DNA from: Acidobacteriota bacterium
GTDB taxonomy: Bacteria; Acidobacteriota; UBA890; WLXD01
NCBI GenBank assembly: GCA_012103255.1
Contig: WLXD01000007.1
Span: 241,048 to 305,047, forward strand
Direction of reading: 5' to 3'
Length of the DNA stretch: 64,000 nucleotides
The notes beneath the pieces were generated by a model. It saw only the letters and a program-made list of their open reading frames with translations. It searched no databases and was not told the origin of the DNA. The position numbers were made by a program, and so were the translations under genes. Below, in pieces: positions 8,866 through 18,692 of this stretch; position 1 is the first letter of the stretch, and every line of letters starts with the position of its first letter.

Positions 8866-9642
8866 TCAGCGCATCCGCCAGATCGTGGTGCCCGACGGCG
8901 TGGCAACCTCGAGTTTGATGACGTAGGGCTCCGCCTCGGCCAACCAGAAGGTCATCGCACGTTGCCCCTGCTGCACGTTGACCCGGAGGGCACGCAGAGC
9001 GCCCAGGTTGCCTGCTGCAACCGAGCTCCAATCGTGCGCCTGCGCGACGACGTCCACGGCCACAATCATGAGCCCGGCATCCGGGCCAACTCCCGCGGGA
9101 GCCAGCTCATAGGAACGGAACTGGAGTTGCTCGCCCGCCTGCGGACGCATGCCGACCAGGAGCAAACCCGCCGCCTCGAAATCGAACACATGTAGCGGCT
9201 GGGCCTCGGCCGACAGTGCCGGCAAATCAGGACCTCGGACCAGGTGCGCTCCGACTGCAGCACCGAAGTCCACGTGCTTCACCATAGGCCCCGCCTGGAG
9301 ATGACTCCGCACCGGAGCCAGGGTGTCTCGCCACAGAACGTGGACCTGCCGATTGTTCTCGACGTCACTTGGCCCGTAGGAGACCTGCTCGCGGCGCAGG
9401 ACCTCGCGGCCGAGCACCTCTTCGATCTCGACCCGGTCCGTCCACCGGCCGATGACGCGCTCTTCGCCGTCCGTGCCGCGTTGCACCATCTCCCATTCGT
9501 TCTCATACGGCTTGATGTGACTCCCGGATATCGAGTCATCCCCAGGAACGAGGCTACGCACAGACGTAGATTGGGCGGCCCCGGCGCCGAGGGTTCCAGA
9601 AGTCAGAAGAAGTGCGGTCGAGAGTGCGGCGGCGGTACGCAT
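8866..9642 (-). CDS. Secreted protein, DUF3108-like, unknown function
   Basis: A 258-residue protein starting MRTAAALSTALLLTSGTLGAGA, a clear signal peptide. The mature part is beta-rich (ERVIGRWTDRVEIEEVLGREVLRREQ..., QLQFRSYELAPAG..., AMTFWLAEAEPYVIKLEVATPSG), reminiscent of DUF3108 or outer-membrane lipoprotein-sorting beta-barrel folds; this is a fold guess. An upstream ATG at 9681 would add 13 residues but would place the start inside the palindrome at 9680-9694, so the inner ATG is preferred. It converges with the PadR/small-membrane-protein pair, and its promoter palindrome resembles that pair's operator, so the three genes may form one PadR regulon. Confidence 0.7.
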   Translation of the reverse strand: MRTAAALSTALLLTSGTLGAGAAQSTSVRSLVPGDDSISGSHIKPYENEWEMVQRGTDGEERVIGRWTDRVEIEEVLGREVLRREQVSYGPSDVENNRQVHVLWRDTLAPVRSHLQAGPMVKHVDFGAAVGAHLVRGPDLPALSAEAQPLHVFDFEAAGLLLVGMRPQAGEQLQFRSYELAPAGVGPDAGLMIVAVDVVAQAHDWSSVAAGNLGALRALRVNVQQGQRAMTFWLAEAEPYVIKLEVATPSGTTIWRMR

Positions 9643-9679
9643 GCGGAGGGTTCCATGGGGAATGCGAGTATTAACATAC

Positions 9680-9694
9680 ATTACATAATGTAAT
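9680..9694. promoter_or_regulatory. Putative PadR operator ATTACATAATGTAAT
   Basis: An imperfect palindrome with TTACAT/ATGTAA arms, followed by TGTTACATGTA, upstream of the secreted-protein gene. It shares the TTACAT half-site with the palindromes at 8086-8112. An ATGTAA-N-TTACAT layout fits PadR-type operators. Confidence 0.55.
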
Positions 9695-9762
9695 GTTACA
9701 TGTAGACACTCGCACCCCTGTCCTTCTCCGCGATGCGCACGGATTATCGTCGAGCGACGCCG

Positions 9763-12376
9763 TTAGGCACCGTCGTCACCATCGAGGACGCCGTCATGGT
9801 CGCGGTCGACGCCCGTGCGGCGACCTGCCCCCGGCGGAACACATGTAAAGGTCGCTGCCTGGTCGCGACGAGCGGCGAGGGCCGTGATCTGGTTTCGCGA
9901 CCAACTCGATTCTTCCGCGCGATCGGGAAGGAACGTTCCGTCCAACGTGAAGACCCAACCTCGGGCATCGCCATCGGCCACCGCCTTGGCAATCAGGTCA
10001 CATTCGGGCACGGGACTCGTCACACGGGCGCGCTGCATCAGCAATGCCAGTCGTCGTCGTGCGGTGTTGTTGTTGGATCCCGTGAAGGTCACCTGCTGGC
10101 CGACGATCGGGGCCATGTTGGACGGGAACGCGAACAGGAACGAGCGGAGTTGCTCCATCTCGGTGTCCGTCATCGGCAGTTCCGCCAACGCGGCGGCACC
10201 GCTGGTGGCGCCATTGTGATTGAAGCCGAAGCCGCGGATCTGTTCGCCGACGTGCGCTGACGACCGTACCGATGGCGTGAACATCCCCACCTTTTGATAC
10301 TGGTCGCGGAAGTGGGGGATCTTGAAGTCCTTCTCGCCCGGCTGGCCGTTCGACGACATCAGTCCTTCAGTGCCGAAGATGCCGCGCGCCGGATCGATCG
10401 GATGGCACACGGAGCAATACCTCTAGCGCGGCGTTCGACGAGAGCCCGTTATAGAGGAGTCGACCAGCCGTCTCGCTTCCGGACAGCGAGTTGTCCAGAG
10501 CGCGGATGGGATTGGGCGGATACGTCAGCCGCATGGCGAACGCAGTGAAGGCACGCATCTGACGCTCAGAGATCTCGCGCTTTCGGCCGTGCACCACCAC
10601 GAAGGCCTCGTTGAACTCCATGAAGGCGGCCTCCTCGAGCGTCTGACCTTCCTCGCGATCCTCGCCAGTGCGATCGCCACGCCAGTGCATCGGGCCGTGG
10701 TTGGCGAGTCCCCGCATGCTCTGCGTTGTCATGGGTCCCTTGATGGGATGCCAGGTCTGCGAGAGGTCCGGCGTCACGGCCTGATACTCGTTGGGCACCG
10801 TGCGAACCGACCCGTCAGGGTCGCCGAGATCCCATGCGAGGGCGTCGTTGTCACCAAAGAGATGACATGCGCCGCACGAGCCGTTGCCCCGGCCCGAGGT
10901 GAGCGTTGCGTCGTACAGGAAGGGTCGACCCTCGACGATCTCTGCCGGCTCCGGCGACGGCAGCGCCCAATGATCGATCTCACGACGCCGTCGGGTATCC
11001 ACCACGGAGATGCCATTGTCGTAGCGCGTGGAGACAAACAGGCGCCCGTTCGCGTCATCGAGCACCAGTCCCGTCGGGCCGCCCGCCCGCAATGCAACGC
11101 GATCACGGCGCTTCGGTCGGTATGCCCCGGACTCGAGCGCTCCGATCGGCACCGCAGCCACGACATTGCTGCCAAACGCGGCGACATAGAGCGTCTTGCC
11201 GGCCTCGTCCACCGCAAGGCCCATTGGCATGGCGAGACTGAGCCGGCGCTCGGCCGCCGTGCCTTCGGGCCGGTCGAAGTTCAGGTGCGGATTCAGATCG
11301 TGAGTCGATGCGCTCCGGCCGTCCACGACCGTGACGCGATGATCGACGAAGCGTCCGCGCACCGTTGAGCCGCCACGTTTGCCGAGTCCCGCGAAGCGGA
11401 CCGCGTTGCGGGCTTCCATGTTGGCCACGTACAGCTTCCCAGTGGCGGGATTAACCACCATGTTGAGCAGGGTCGTGCCCACACCCGCGACCGCACTCAC
11501 TTGCCGGGGTACTCGCGCCGTCGCGTCGATCTCGAACACGTCGAGATCCGGCAGCGAAAAGCCCATCCGCTGATCCCAGTTTCGCCCGTCCTCGTCGACC
11601 CAGTTGCGCCCGTCATGCTGCACGATCAATCCGCTGATCGGCGCCTGCGCCCCGCCCGCATCCTCTGTGGGCGGCCCCTTCGGGAAGTTGGCAGTCGGGA
11701 GGGTCGTCGAGCGGTTGCCGGACCGAAACACGGCGGCGTAGACAGTGGTGCCGTCGGGAGTTACGGCGAGCGCACGCGGCGTATCGCCGAACATCTCGAC
11801 GACGGTCAGAGGTTCGCCTCCGAGCCGTCGACCCAGCTTCTCGGCGTCGAACACCCAGACGTCGGCTCGCGAAGTCCCGGCAGTTGTCAGCGCGGGATCG
11901 ACGGGGCTGTTCTGTCCCCGATGCGCTGTGGTGATGAAAGCGCGCTCGCCATGGATTCCGGCGAAGACGATGTCACGCGGCTCATCGCCAACGAATAGCG
12001 TACGCCGGACGAACGGAACGTCTGTGCTCACATCAACAATGCTCACGATATCGGAGACATGGTTCACAACCCACGCTTCCCCGTCGTCGCGGAGCGCAAC
12101 CGCCACGGGTTCGAGGCCAACGGGGACGGACGCGTCGAGGCGCAACTTGCCGCTGTCGAGAACAGTGAGAATTTCCAGCCGGTTGTCCGGAGTATTCACG
12201 GCGAACAATCGAGTTCCGTCGGACGACAGTGCCAGCGGTCTCACGTGGGCACTCTCGAACAGCGTGTAGGACTCGTCGGCCACTGGCAGGACTGCCACGC
12301 CGCCGGTAGCCGCCAGCGAGCCCACGAACTGGCCAACGATCGTGACCGTGCCTAGCAGAGCAATCAGTACGCGCAT
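9763..12376 (-). pseudogene. Beta-propeller/di-heme cytochrome c protein, frameshifted
   Basis: Frame A (12376 to about 10417) encodes a signal peptide, a YncE-like seven-bladed propeller (repeats such as DNRLEILTVLDSGKLRLDASV and NGISVVDTRRRREID) and the first heme motif CGACH (codons 10862-10876) of a cytochrome-c-peroxidase-like domain. Frame B (10416-9763) continues with the second heme motif CSVCH (10402-10416), HFRDQYQKVGMF, and a tail ending in an Asp-rich DRDHDGVLDGDDGA calcium-binding-like loop. The reading frame changes immediately before the second heme motif. Together they would give about 870 residues. Predicted periplasmic electron-transfer or oxidase function. It follows the alpha/beta hydrolase gene by 2 bases, so the two form an operon. 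Confidence 0.82.
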
Positions 12377-12378
12377 CG

Positions 12379-13848
12379 TCAGCTCACCGGTAGGAAGGGG
12401 ATGGGAGGGAGGTTGATCTTGCGCAACCCGAGTGGCGTGCCACGGAAGAAGTTCGCCACCGCACCGGCAATCGCCGGATCGGCATCGAGTAGATCATTGT
12501 GGCCACCGCGCACGACCTTGAGGTCGGTCGACTCTGCGAGCCCTTTCGCCAGAGCCTTGGCATTCGAGGACGGCGTCTGGCCGTCCAGTGTGCCGCTCAC
12601 CAGGAGCGTGGGAACGGGCGACCGCAGCCGAGAGCGGAAGTCCTGGCCAAGGTCGTCCACTGGGATCTCATCGCAAACGTCGGGGAACGGCGTGTCGGCC
12701 AAGCGAGCCGTGAAGAAGTCGTCTGCCTGCCTCGCAATCGTGCGGGCGCGCCTGTCCGAAGTACCCGACGCGCACAGCATCGTCCAGGTCACCAGGTTGC
12801 CAATCGTCTCCCCGCGAACCTCGAGCGCCGCCTCGCCGATCACTGCGTCGAACCCACCGCGTTCGATTCCGGCGACAACCTGGGGCACGAACGGATAGTC
12901 CTCTGTTTCGCCGACAAGCTGAGCCGCGATAGCTGCCATCAGAAAGGCATCGACTACCACCTGGCGCGCCTTGCCGGTGAACGGATCGTTGGCCATCACC
13001 CGCACTGGACTGCGCTCCAGCTGCCGCGTGATGCGCTCCATGGAACCGACGAGATCAGGAACGTCGCCACCCACCACAGCGTCCTTGCCGACGAGACGCC
13101 CGAATTGGCGAAGCGATGTGTAGATCGACTTCGGCAGCTTCTGAGTGTCATCCGGCCCCCAGACACCGTGCAGCGCGGCGCGCGCCACGCTTCCCGGATG
13201 ACGCCGCATCACCGCGATCGCCAGATGCGTTCCGAAGCCGTGGCCCCAGAGGTTGATCTGGTCGACGCCGAGCGCATCGCGAATGGCTTCGATGTCGTCC
13301 GCGCTCTCCGCTGCCGTGTAGCCGCCAACGTCGACTCCGCGCGTCTGCCAGGTCCGGACGCAGTCGCGTAGTGGCTTCCGAAAGGCTGCGATGTAGGCCT
13401 CGGTGGTGAGTTCCTTGCCGGCTCCAATCTTGAGCCGCTGACTGCAGGTCAAATTGGGTTGCGAAAGACCCACACCGCGCTGATCCAGAACGATCACGTC
13501 GGCAACCTCGCGCAGTCGCGTGAACGCGGCGAAGGCGTTGCCGCGCGCAAATTCGACGCCAGCAACGCCCGGGCCGTTGGCCAGGAAGACAATCGGTGCG
13601 CCTGGCTGATCGGCAGTGCTTCGGAAGCGCACCATGGCCAGTTGTATCGACTCCGTATCCGGATCTGCGCGTCGCTCTGGCACTTCGAGTTTGCCGAAGT
13701 CGGCCCGCACCGAGGTGCCGTCGTTGGCCACGAAGTCGATCTTTTCCCAGTCGATCTTGGCGGCCGCGAGTCCCGTGCTTGCACCGCCAGTCACCGCTGC
13801 GATCGCAGCCACAAGAATCCAAGCGGATGGTCGAATCGTGCGTCTCAT
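12379..13848 (-). CDS. Secreted alpha/beta hydrolase lacking the nucleophile Ser
   Basis: A 489-residue protein with a signal peptide (about residues 1-29) and the fold of tripeptidyl-aminopeptidase/proline-iminopeptidase-like hydrolases: oxyanion region FLANGPGVAG, DVIVLDQRGVGLSQP, and a C-terminal cap with LLVSGTLDGQTP (Asp) and VRGGHNDLL (His). The nucleophile elbow, usually GxSxG, reads LWGHGFGTH: Gly204 (codon 13237-13239, GGC) occupies the Ser position, one base from AGC. The relative at 25205-27526 keeps GGSYGT at the same place. It may therefore be a pseudoenzyme or a recent mutant. It is the first gene of an operon with the cytochrome/propeller gene and divergent from the CadC-like regulator. 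Confidence 0.87.
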   Translation of the reverse strand: MRRTIRPSAWILVAAIAAVTGGASTGLAAAKIDWEKIDFVANDGTSVRADFGKLEVPERRADPDTESIQLAMVRFRSTADQPGAPIVFLANGPGVAGVEFARGNAFAAFTRLREVADVIVLDQRGVGLSQPNLTCSQRLKIGAGKELTTEAYIAAFRKPLRDCVRTWQTRGVDVGGYTAAESADDIEAIRDALGVDQINLWGHGFGTHLAIAVMRRHPGSVARAALHGVWGPDDTQKLPKSIYTSLRQFGRLVGKDAVVGGDVPDLVGSMERITRQLERSPVRVMANDPFTGKARQVVVDAFLMAAIAAQLVGETEDYPFVPQVVAGIERGGFDAVIGEAALEVRGETIGNLVTWTMLCASGTSDRRARTIARQADDFFTARLADTPFPDVCDEIPVDDLGQDFRSRLRSPVPTLLVSGTLDGQTPSSNAKALAKGLAESTDLKVVRGGHNDLLDADPAIAGAVANFFRGTPLGLRKINLPPIPFLPVS

Positions 13849-14029
13849 GAAGCGTCCGTTTCAGGGGGAGTTCAACGAAACACCGCCCGGTGGATACGAG
13901 CGAAATGGCTACTCCTCGACGCTGCCATGGGGTGCTTTGCGGTGTCTCGCGAAATAGCTTCGGAAAAGCTTCGGATGCCCCCGGGCACCATTGAATCCCC
14001 ATTGCTAGACTGTTCGGGAGTTCAACTCC

Positions 14030-15715
14030 GTGACGAGACGGGCCATGCTGAGAACCTCCTCGACCGAATCCAATACGCCCCCGCCCACGAGCCCAGTCTC
14101 GTCGCAGGTCATCGTTGGACGCTGGGATTTCGACGTCGACGACGGCACGCTGCGATCGGGCTCCGAACTGGTGCGACTGGAGCCGAGGGTTGCGCAGGTG
14201 TTGCACACGCTGGTGCGGCACGCGGGCAAGGTATTGAGCCGCGACGACCTCATGGAGGAGGTCTGGGGCGACATCCATGTTGCTCCGATCGCCGTCTCAC
14301 GATGCATCTCGCAGCTGCGGAGCGCGTTGGGCGACACGAATACCCCGCGGCGGTATATCGAGACGCTCCCGAAGCGTGGCTATCGCTTGAAGGCCCGGGT
14401 CGGCCGGCCCTCCCCCGCAGATCAGGATATTGCCCCGAAGCGCCGACCTCGACGACTCCGCTTGCTCGCTGGAGTCGCCATCGTTCTCGCATCAGCCGCA
14501 ACGACCTGGATCTTGTCCACCGATCGAGCTACGACCGAGCTTCCGGTGGCGCGAGCCTCGAGTACGGCCGATGTCGACGACATCGTGACGCGCGCCCAGG
14601 AGTATTACGACAGGCAGCAATACCAGGACAACGAGAACGCGGTCGTCCTGTTCGAGCAGGCGGTGACCCTCGACCCGGCACATAGCAACGCCCGGGCGGG
14701 CCTGGCAAACGCCTACGCCAAGAGGGCGCGCTACACCGGACACGACGCTCGATGGATCGAACGCGCTGAGGCCGAAGCGCGCCGGGCCGTCGCAATCGAT
14801 CGCCTCAATCCGAGGGCACACAAGGCGCTGGGCCTTTCGCTCAGCACGCGTGGAGCCCTGAGCGGAGCCGCGGCGGCATACCGGCAGGCCGTGAAGCTCA
14901 ATCCGGACTACGGCACAGCTTTGGCCAACCTCGGCGTCGTGCTTCACGAGATCGGCCGCTCAGACGAGGCCTTGATCTATGCCCTCCGCGCGATCGAGCA
15001 CGGTGCACCGTCTGTTACGAGCGTCGACAACGTGGGCGACATCCTCGACGTGCTGGGGCTACAGGCGCGCTCGGAGATCTGGCGCGCCTGGGCCCAACGC
15101 CTGGAACCAAACCGTGTCGGCACCGTGGTCGGCCTCGCGTACAACGACATCTACGACGGGCGCCCGGACGATGCACGCGCGCGTATTGCCAAGCTCGACA
15201 GCGTGGTCCCGGATTGCCGCAGCTGTCTGACTTTGCGCGGCGACATCGAGTTCCTGACAGGGAACGTGCAGGCCGCGGAGCCGTATGTCATGGCGGCCCA
15301 CGCCCTGAACCCCGAAGGGCGGCTCGCCAATATCCGTCTCGCGACGGTCCTGGCTGAGACCGACCCGAGACGAGCCGAGGCCATTCTCGCCGGCATCGAA
15401 GCCGAAGTGCGTGGCTATATCGACGGTGGCGCCGACTGGTGGGCGGGGCCCTGGGCACTCGCCATGGTCTACGCGCTCCGCCAGGACCGCGACGCCACGC
15501 TGCACTGGTTCGAGCGGACGATCGACGCCGGCCGCATCGAATATCGCTTCGACTCCCGCGACCCACGCTACGCCTTCCTGAAGGGCGACCCGGCCTTCGA
15601 AGCGCTCATTCAGCGACAGCGCGATCGGGTGGACGAACTCCGAAACACCGTTCTGGAGAGCGGCGTCCTGGAGCAGTTCCCGGAACCGCCGTCCCCGCCC
15701 TCAACGCAGCGCTGA
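14030..15715 (+). CDS. CadC-like membrane transcriptional regulator with TPR domain
   Basis: About 561 residues. Residues 28-122 are an OmpR/PhoB-type winged helix (RLEPRVAQVLHTLVRHAGKVLSRD... SRCISQLRSALGD... YIETLPKRGYRL). A single membrane helix lies at about 143-163. The remaining periplasmic part has tetratricopeptide repeats (AVVLFEQAVTLDPAHSNARAGLANAY, AAAYRQAVKLNPDYGTALANLG). It is a one-component membrane sensor that binds DNA inside the cell and senses through the TPR region. Start may be the GTG at 14030 or the ATG at 14045. It is divergent from the hydrolase/cytochrome operon, with 181 bases between, and probably regulates that operon (inference). Confidence 0.88.
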   Translation: MTRRAMLRTSSTESNTPPPTSPVSSQVIVGRWDFDVDDGTLRSGSELVRLEPRVAQVLHTLVRHAGKVLSRDDLMEEVWGDIHVAPIAVSRCISQLRSALGDTNTPRRYIETLPKRGYRLKARVGRPSPADQDIAPKRRPRRLRLLAGVAIVLASAATTWILSTDRATTELPVARASSTADVDDIVTRAQEYYDRQQYQDNENAVVLFEQAVTLDPAHSNARAGLANAYAKRARYTGHDARWIERAEAEARRAVAIDRLNPRAHKALGLSLSTRGALSGAAAAYRQAVKLNPDYGTALANLGVVLHEIGRSDEALIYALRAIEHGAPSVTSVDNVGDILDVLGLQARSEIWRAWAQRLEPNRVGTVVGLAYNDIYDGRPDDARARIAKLDSVVPDCRSCLTLRGDIEFLTGNVQAAEPYVMAAHALNPEGRLANIRLATVLAETDPRRAEAILAGIEAEVRGYIDGGADWWAGPWALAMVYALRQDRDATLHWFERTIDAGRIEYRFDSRDPRYAFLKGDPAFEALIQRQRDRVDELRNTVLESGVLEQFPEPPSPPSTQR

Positions 15716-15822
15716 GCCGGGCCGACCCGATGCTCGGCACCGTGGCCTTGGCGAACGCCTTCCTAGTCGCTCCCGTCGTAGAGCCACTCGGGCCTACCCG
15801 CGAACCAGTTCAGGGCCGCGCC

Positions 15823-15930
15823 TTACGCGGCCCAGTCGGCACACACTCGCTCTTGACCCAAGGCGTAGCCGGGCGAGCACAACCCTCCCACCGCAAGTAT
15901 CGCGAGAGCAGGAGTTCGTAAGAGCTTCAT
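15823..15930 (-). CDS. Small secreted peptide, possibly truncated by a stop codon
   Basis: A 35-residue reading frame starting MKLLRTPALAILAVGG with a good signal peptide and ending QERVCADWAA. The frame remains open after the TAA for another 19 codons with plausible protein sequence (GAALNWFAGRPEWLYDGSD), and a single base change (TAA from GAA) would join the two. No homologue recognised. It lies alone between the CadC-like gene and the metallo-hydrolase on the opposite strand. Low confidence. Confidence 0.3.
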   Translation of the reverse strand: MKLLRTPALAILAVGGLCSPGYALGQERVCADWAA

Positions 15931-16054
15931 TGGTCGAGGGTAGTTCAGGCGCCGGTGCCGCAACAACGTGCGCGGCGGGCGGCCCTCCAAGAACAATGCC
16001 GAGATCGACTGCTTCTGGTTGACACCGTGTACTTTGCGATTCAAAGTGGACTCC

Positions 16055-16993
16055 ATGGAGAACCCACCGAGACCGCGGACGAAGATGCGCGTCCCTCGTC
16101 GGGACCGACGCGCGGCGCTGCTGATTGGAGCGCTGGTGTTCGTGATTGCGTTCACCCAGTGGCGGGCCGCCATCGCGCGCAATCGCTCGATCCCGGATGA
16201 GCCCTTCCAGATCGCCGACAACCTCTACTACGTCGGTCATACGGGCGTGACGATGTTTCTTCTCACGGGGCCCGAAGGGCACGTCTTGATCGACGGCGGC
16301 TATCCCGAGAGCGCGCCGCTTGTCATCGAGAGCATCCGGGAGCTCGGCTTCGACATCAAGGACGTGAAGGTGTTGCTCAACTCGCACGCCCACCCGGATC
16401 ACGCGGGCGGTCTCGCGGAACTCCAGGAGGCTTCGGGCGCCGAGCTGTGGGTCAGCGAGGCCGACGCTCCGGTAATTGCCGCCGGGGGCCGCGGCGGCCA
16501 CCAGTACCTGCCGCTTCGCATGCTCACCTATGTGGGCCTCGGCTCGTATCCCGCCGCCAGAGTCGACCATCGATTCGCGGACGGAGCAGAGGCACGCGTC
16601 GGACCGCTCACGCTCACCGCCAACATCACGCCAGGACATACGCCGGGATGCACTTCATGGTCGTTCCCGGTTCAGGCCGAAGATCTTGAGCTACTCGCAG
16701 TGAATATCTGCAGTCTCAAACTCTTCGGCTTCGAGTCGTTCGTGGAACCTGAGACCTACCCGGGACTCCGCGCGGACTACGAGGGCAGCCTGAGAACGCT
16801 CCGTGATCTGCCCGCGGACATCTTCCTGGCTTCGCATCCGACCTGGTTCGGCATGTACCGGAAACACCGAGATCAGGAGCAGGCGGCGAATCCAGCCGAG
16901 CCCTTCATCGACCCGCTGGGCTACCGCGACTTCATAAAGCGCGCAGAGGTCAGATACCGCGACGTGCTCGCGGCGCAACAACAGCGACAGTAG
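16055..16993 (+). CDS. Membrane-anchored subclass-B3-like metallo-beta-lactamase fold hydrolase
   Basis: A 312-residue protein. Residues 20-38 form a membrane anchor after a very basic N-terminus. The catalytic domain has HAHPDH (residues 111-116), GHTPG (His195) and the late SHPTWFGMY (His261), the zinc ligand pattern of subclass B3 enzymes. These motifs match the B3 group more closely than glyoxalase II. Whether it opens beta-lactams is unknown; many environmental B3-like proteins have other substrates. The start at 16055 is uncertain because an in-frame ATG at 16085 is also possible. It converges with the arylsulfotransferase gene, ending 14 bases from its stop. Confidence 0.83.
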   Translation: MENPPRPRTKMRVPRRDRRAALLIGALVFVIAFTQWRAAIARNRSIPDEPFQIADNLYYVGHTGVTMFLLTGPEGHVLIDGGYPESAPLVIESIRELGFDIKDVKVLLNSHAHPDHAGGLAELQEASGAELWVSEADAPVIAAGGRGGHQYLPLRMLTYVGLGSYPAARVDHRFADGAEARVGPLTLTANITPGHTPGCTSWSFPVQAEDLELLAVNICSLKLFGFESFVEPETYPGLRADYEGSLRTLRDLPADIFLASHPTWFGMYRKHRDQEQAANPAEPFIDPLGYRDFIKRAEVRYRDVLAAQQQRQ

Positions 16994-17007
16994 AACGGGT
17001 TCAGCCC

Positions 17008-18618
17008 CTACTGCTCGGTCGCATCTTCTTGAATCACTGGCGGGAGTCCGCCGTTTGCGGCAGCGAGCACGATCATCAATCCCGGATGGTCCGGCGCCAG
17101 TCGCCATCCACGGTAAGTACTCCCGGGTGTGCGTGGCCCGCCGCGACGGGCCGGACTGGGCTCACTCTCGGCCTCCGGCTCCTCGCCGGCGGCCTCGGCC
17201 GCGGCGCGGGCCTCGGCCTCCTCGAGTTGACGTTGCTCTTCCCGACGCAGGCGCTGAAGCTCCTGCGGCCCTTCGCTTTCGATATACGGGTTGGTCCAGT
17301 CCCAGACGATCTGATCATCGGCGCCAACCTCGATCATGCGGCCGCCGACTCCGAGTCCGATGAGCGTGTTGCCGTTCGAAAGGCGCTGCACGCCGCCCAG
17401 ATTGCTGGCGTAGACGCTCGTCGGATCCGGGTGGGCCCAGGACCATACAGGGGCCTCCGGCAACGTCGGGACACTACGCTCCATCACATAGGTGCCGTCG
17501 GGATTGAGTGGCGGCACGATCTCGTCGGCCGTTGTCCACGGCTCTTCGGCCCGGCCAGAGCCGTTGTTGAACACGGTGATGTTTCCGGCGCCCGGGAAGC
17601 CTTCGGGAATCCACTGCGCGTCGTGCTGCACGAAGAGTTTGCGATCCTCGGGCGTTCCGGCGCCGTGGGCCTCGGGGTTGCCCCAGCGGTAGAGAAGATC
17701 GCCACCACGTCCGCAGCGACCGCCCGTATGACCGGCCGCCTCCTCGGTGGTGGTGCTGTGATCGATCACCCAGATCTCGCTGAAGTGACGCACGCTCAAG
17801 AGAATCTGGTCGAGCTCGGCGTTGTAGTCGACACCGTTGCTGTGGAGCCAGTCACTGCTGATCTCCGGGCGGTCGTCGGTATCCGCGTTGCCCGCGATGT
17901 AGCCCAGCGCCCGCAGCCGCTCGACGTTCTCGGGCTCGGCGGACTCCTGTCGCTCGCGGTGAGCTGCCGCCGCATTGATATCGATGAGCTGCGGATTGCG
18001 CGACACCAGGTCGTAGCTGTCCTTGTCCTCGTACAGCTCCTGCACGAGGTGATCCCACGCATGCCACTCCCAGACCACATTGCCGCCGTTCGGGTACACG
18101 GGCTCGATCTCGACAACGAAGTCAGGCCAGATCTGATCGCCCTCGAACCGGTCCGGGTTGATCCCGGCCTGGATCGCCTCCCCGCGTGTGCGGCCTTCCC
18201 ACGCAATCAACAGCACATTGCCGTTGGGCATCTTCTCGACATCGTGATGATGCCGCTTGGTCTCGTCCGAGAACTCGAACTCCCACACCACGGTGCCATC
18301 GGGGGCGATCTCCTGGACGATGCCGCCTTCCCCGCCGCCACGGTATGGGCCCGTGACTTCGGGATCGCGGGCACAACGCAACAGGTTGCCGTTGTCGAGC
18401 AGGTAGACGCATTGACCCGTGTTGTACTCGGTGCGCCACTGGTGCACCAACTCGCCTTCGAGGTCCACCAGGTAGATCGATGTCGAGGTCAGCGGGTGGA
18501 ACAGGGTGTAGCCGGCCAGCGGCTCCGCAGCACCCTGGGCGGGGGCATCGCTCTCGGCGGCGCAACCGGCCGCGGCCAACGTCACAAGCAGCATCAGGGC
18601 GCGGGTTCTGGATTTCAC
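17008..18618 (-). CDS. Aryl-sulfate sulfotransferase-like lipoprotein
   Basis: A 536-residue protein starting with GTG and preceded by a strong GAGGAGGG ribosome site. The leader MKSRTRALMLLVTLAAAGC ends in a lipobox, so it is probably anchored to a membrane. The body is the propeller of the arylsulfotransferase family: WEFEFSDETKRHHHDVEKMPNGN, DWLHSNGVDYNAELDQILLSVRHFSEIWVIDHS, FVQHDAQWIPEG and NGNTLIGLGVGGRMIEV. The 'HHHDVEKMPNGNVL' and 'HSNGVDYN' His-containing segments are typical active-site regions. Family members transfer sulfate between phenolic compounds, without PAPS in the characterised enterobacterial enzymes. A charged Glu/Ala-rich coil with a Pro/Gly stretch (about residues 455-500) interrupts the C-terminus and is unusual. 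Confidence 0.87.
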   Translation of the reverse strand: MKSRTRALMLLVTLAAAGCAAESDAPAQGAAEPLAGYTLFHPLTSTSIYLVDLEGELVHQWRTEYNTGQCVYLLDNGNLLRCARDPEVTGPYRGGGEGGIVQEIAPDGTVVWEFEFSDETKRHHHDVEKMPNGNVLLIAWEGRTRGEAIQAGINPDRFEGDQIWPDFVVEIEPVYPNGGNVVWEWHAWDHLVQELYEDKDSYDLVSRNPQLIDINAAAAHRERQESAEPENVERLRALGYIAGNADTDDRPEISSDWLHSNGVDYNAELDQILLSVRHFSEIWVIDHSTTTEEAAGHTGGRCGRGGDLLYRWGNPEAHGAGTPEDRKLFVQHDAQWIPEGFPGAGNITVFNNGSGRAEEPWTTADEIVPPLNPDGTYVMERSVPTLPEAPVWSWAHPDPTSVYASNLGGVQRLSNGNTLIGLGVGGRMIEVGADDQIVWDWTNPYIESEGPQELQRLRREEQRQLEEAEARAAAEAAGEEPEAESEPSPARRGGPRTPGSTYRGWRLAPDHPGLMIVLAAANGGLPPVIQEDATEQ

Positions 18619-18692
18619 GGCTTCCCTCCTCTTCCGGCGATCTGTAGAACGCCCGGATCATATAGGGGCGACCGACCCCCCACGCCGGGTGA

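Noticed and set aside
13148..14278. Open frame of 376 codons antisense to the hydrolase and overlapping the CadC-like gene
   Set aside because: Arginine-rich, no recognisable domain, overlaps two strongly supported genes.
16055..16993. Calling the B3-like protein a beta-lactam resistance gene
   Set aside because: Zinc motifs fit the fold, but many relatives have other substrates and the context gives no support for antibiotic resistance.
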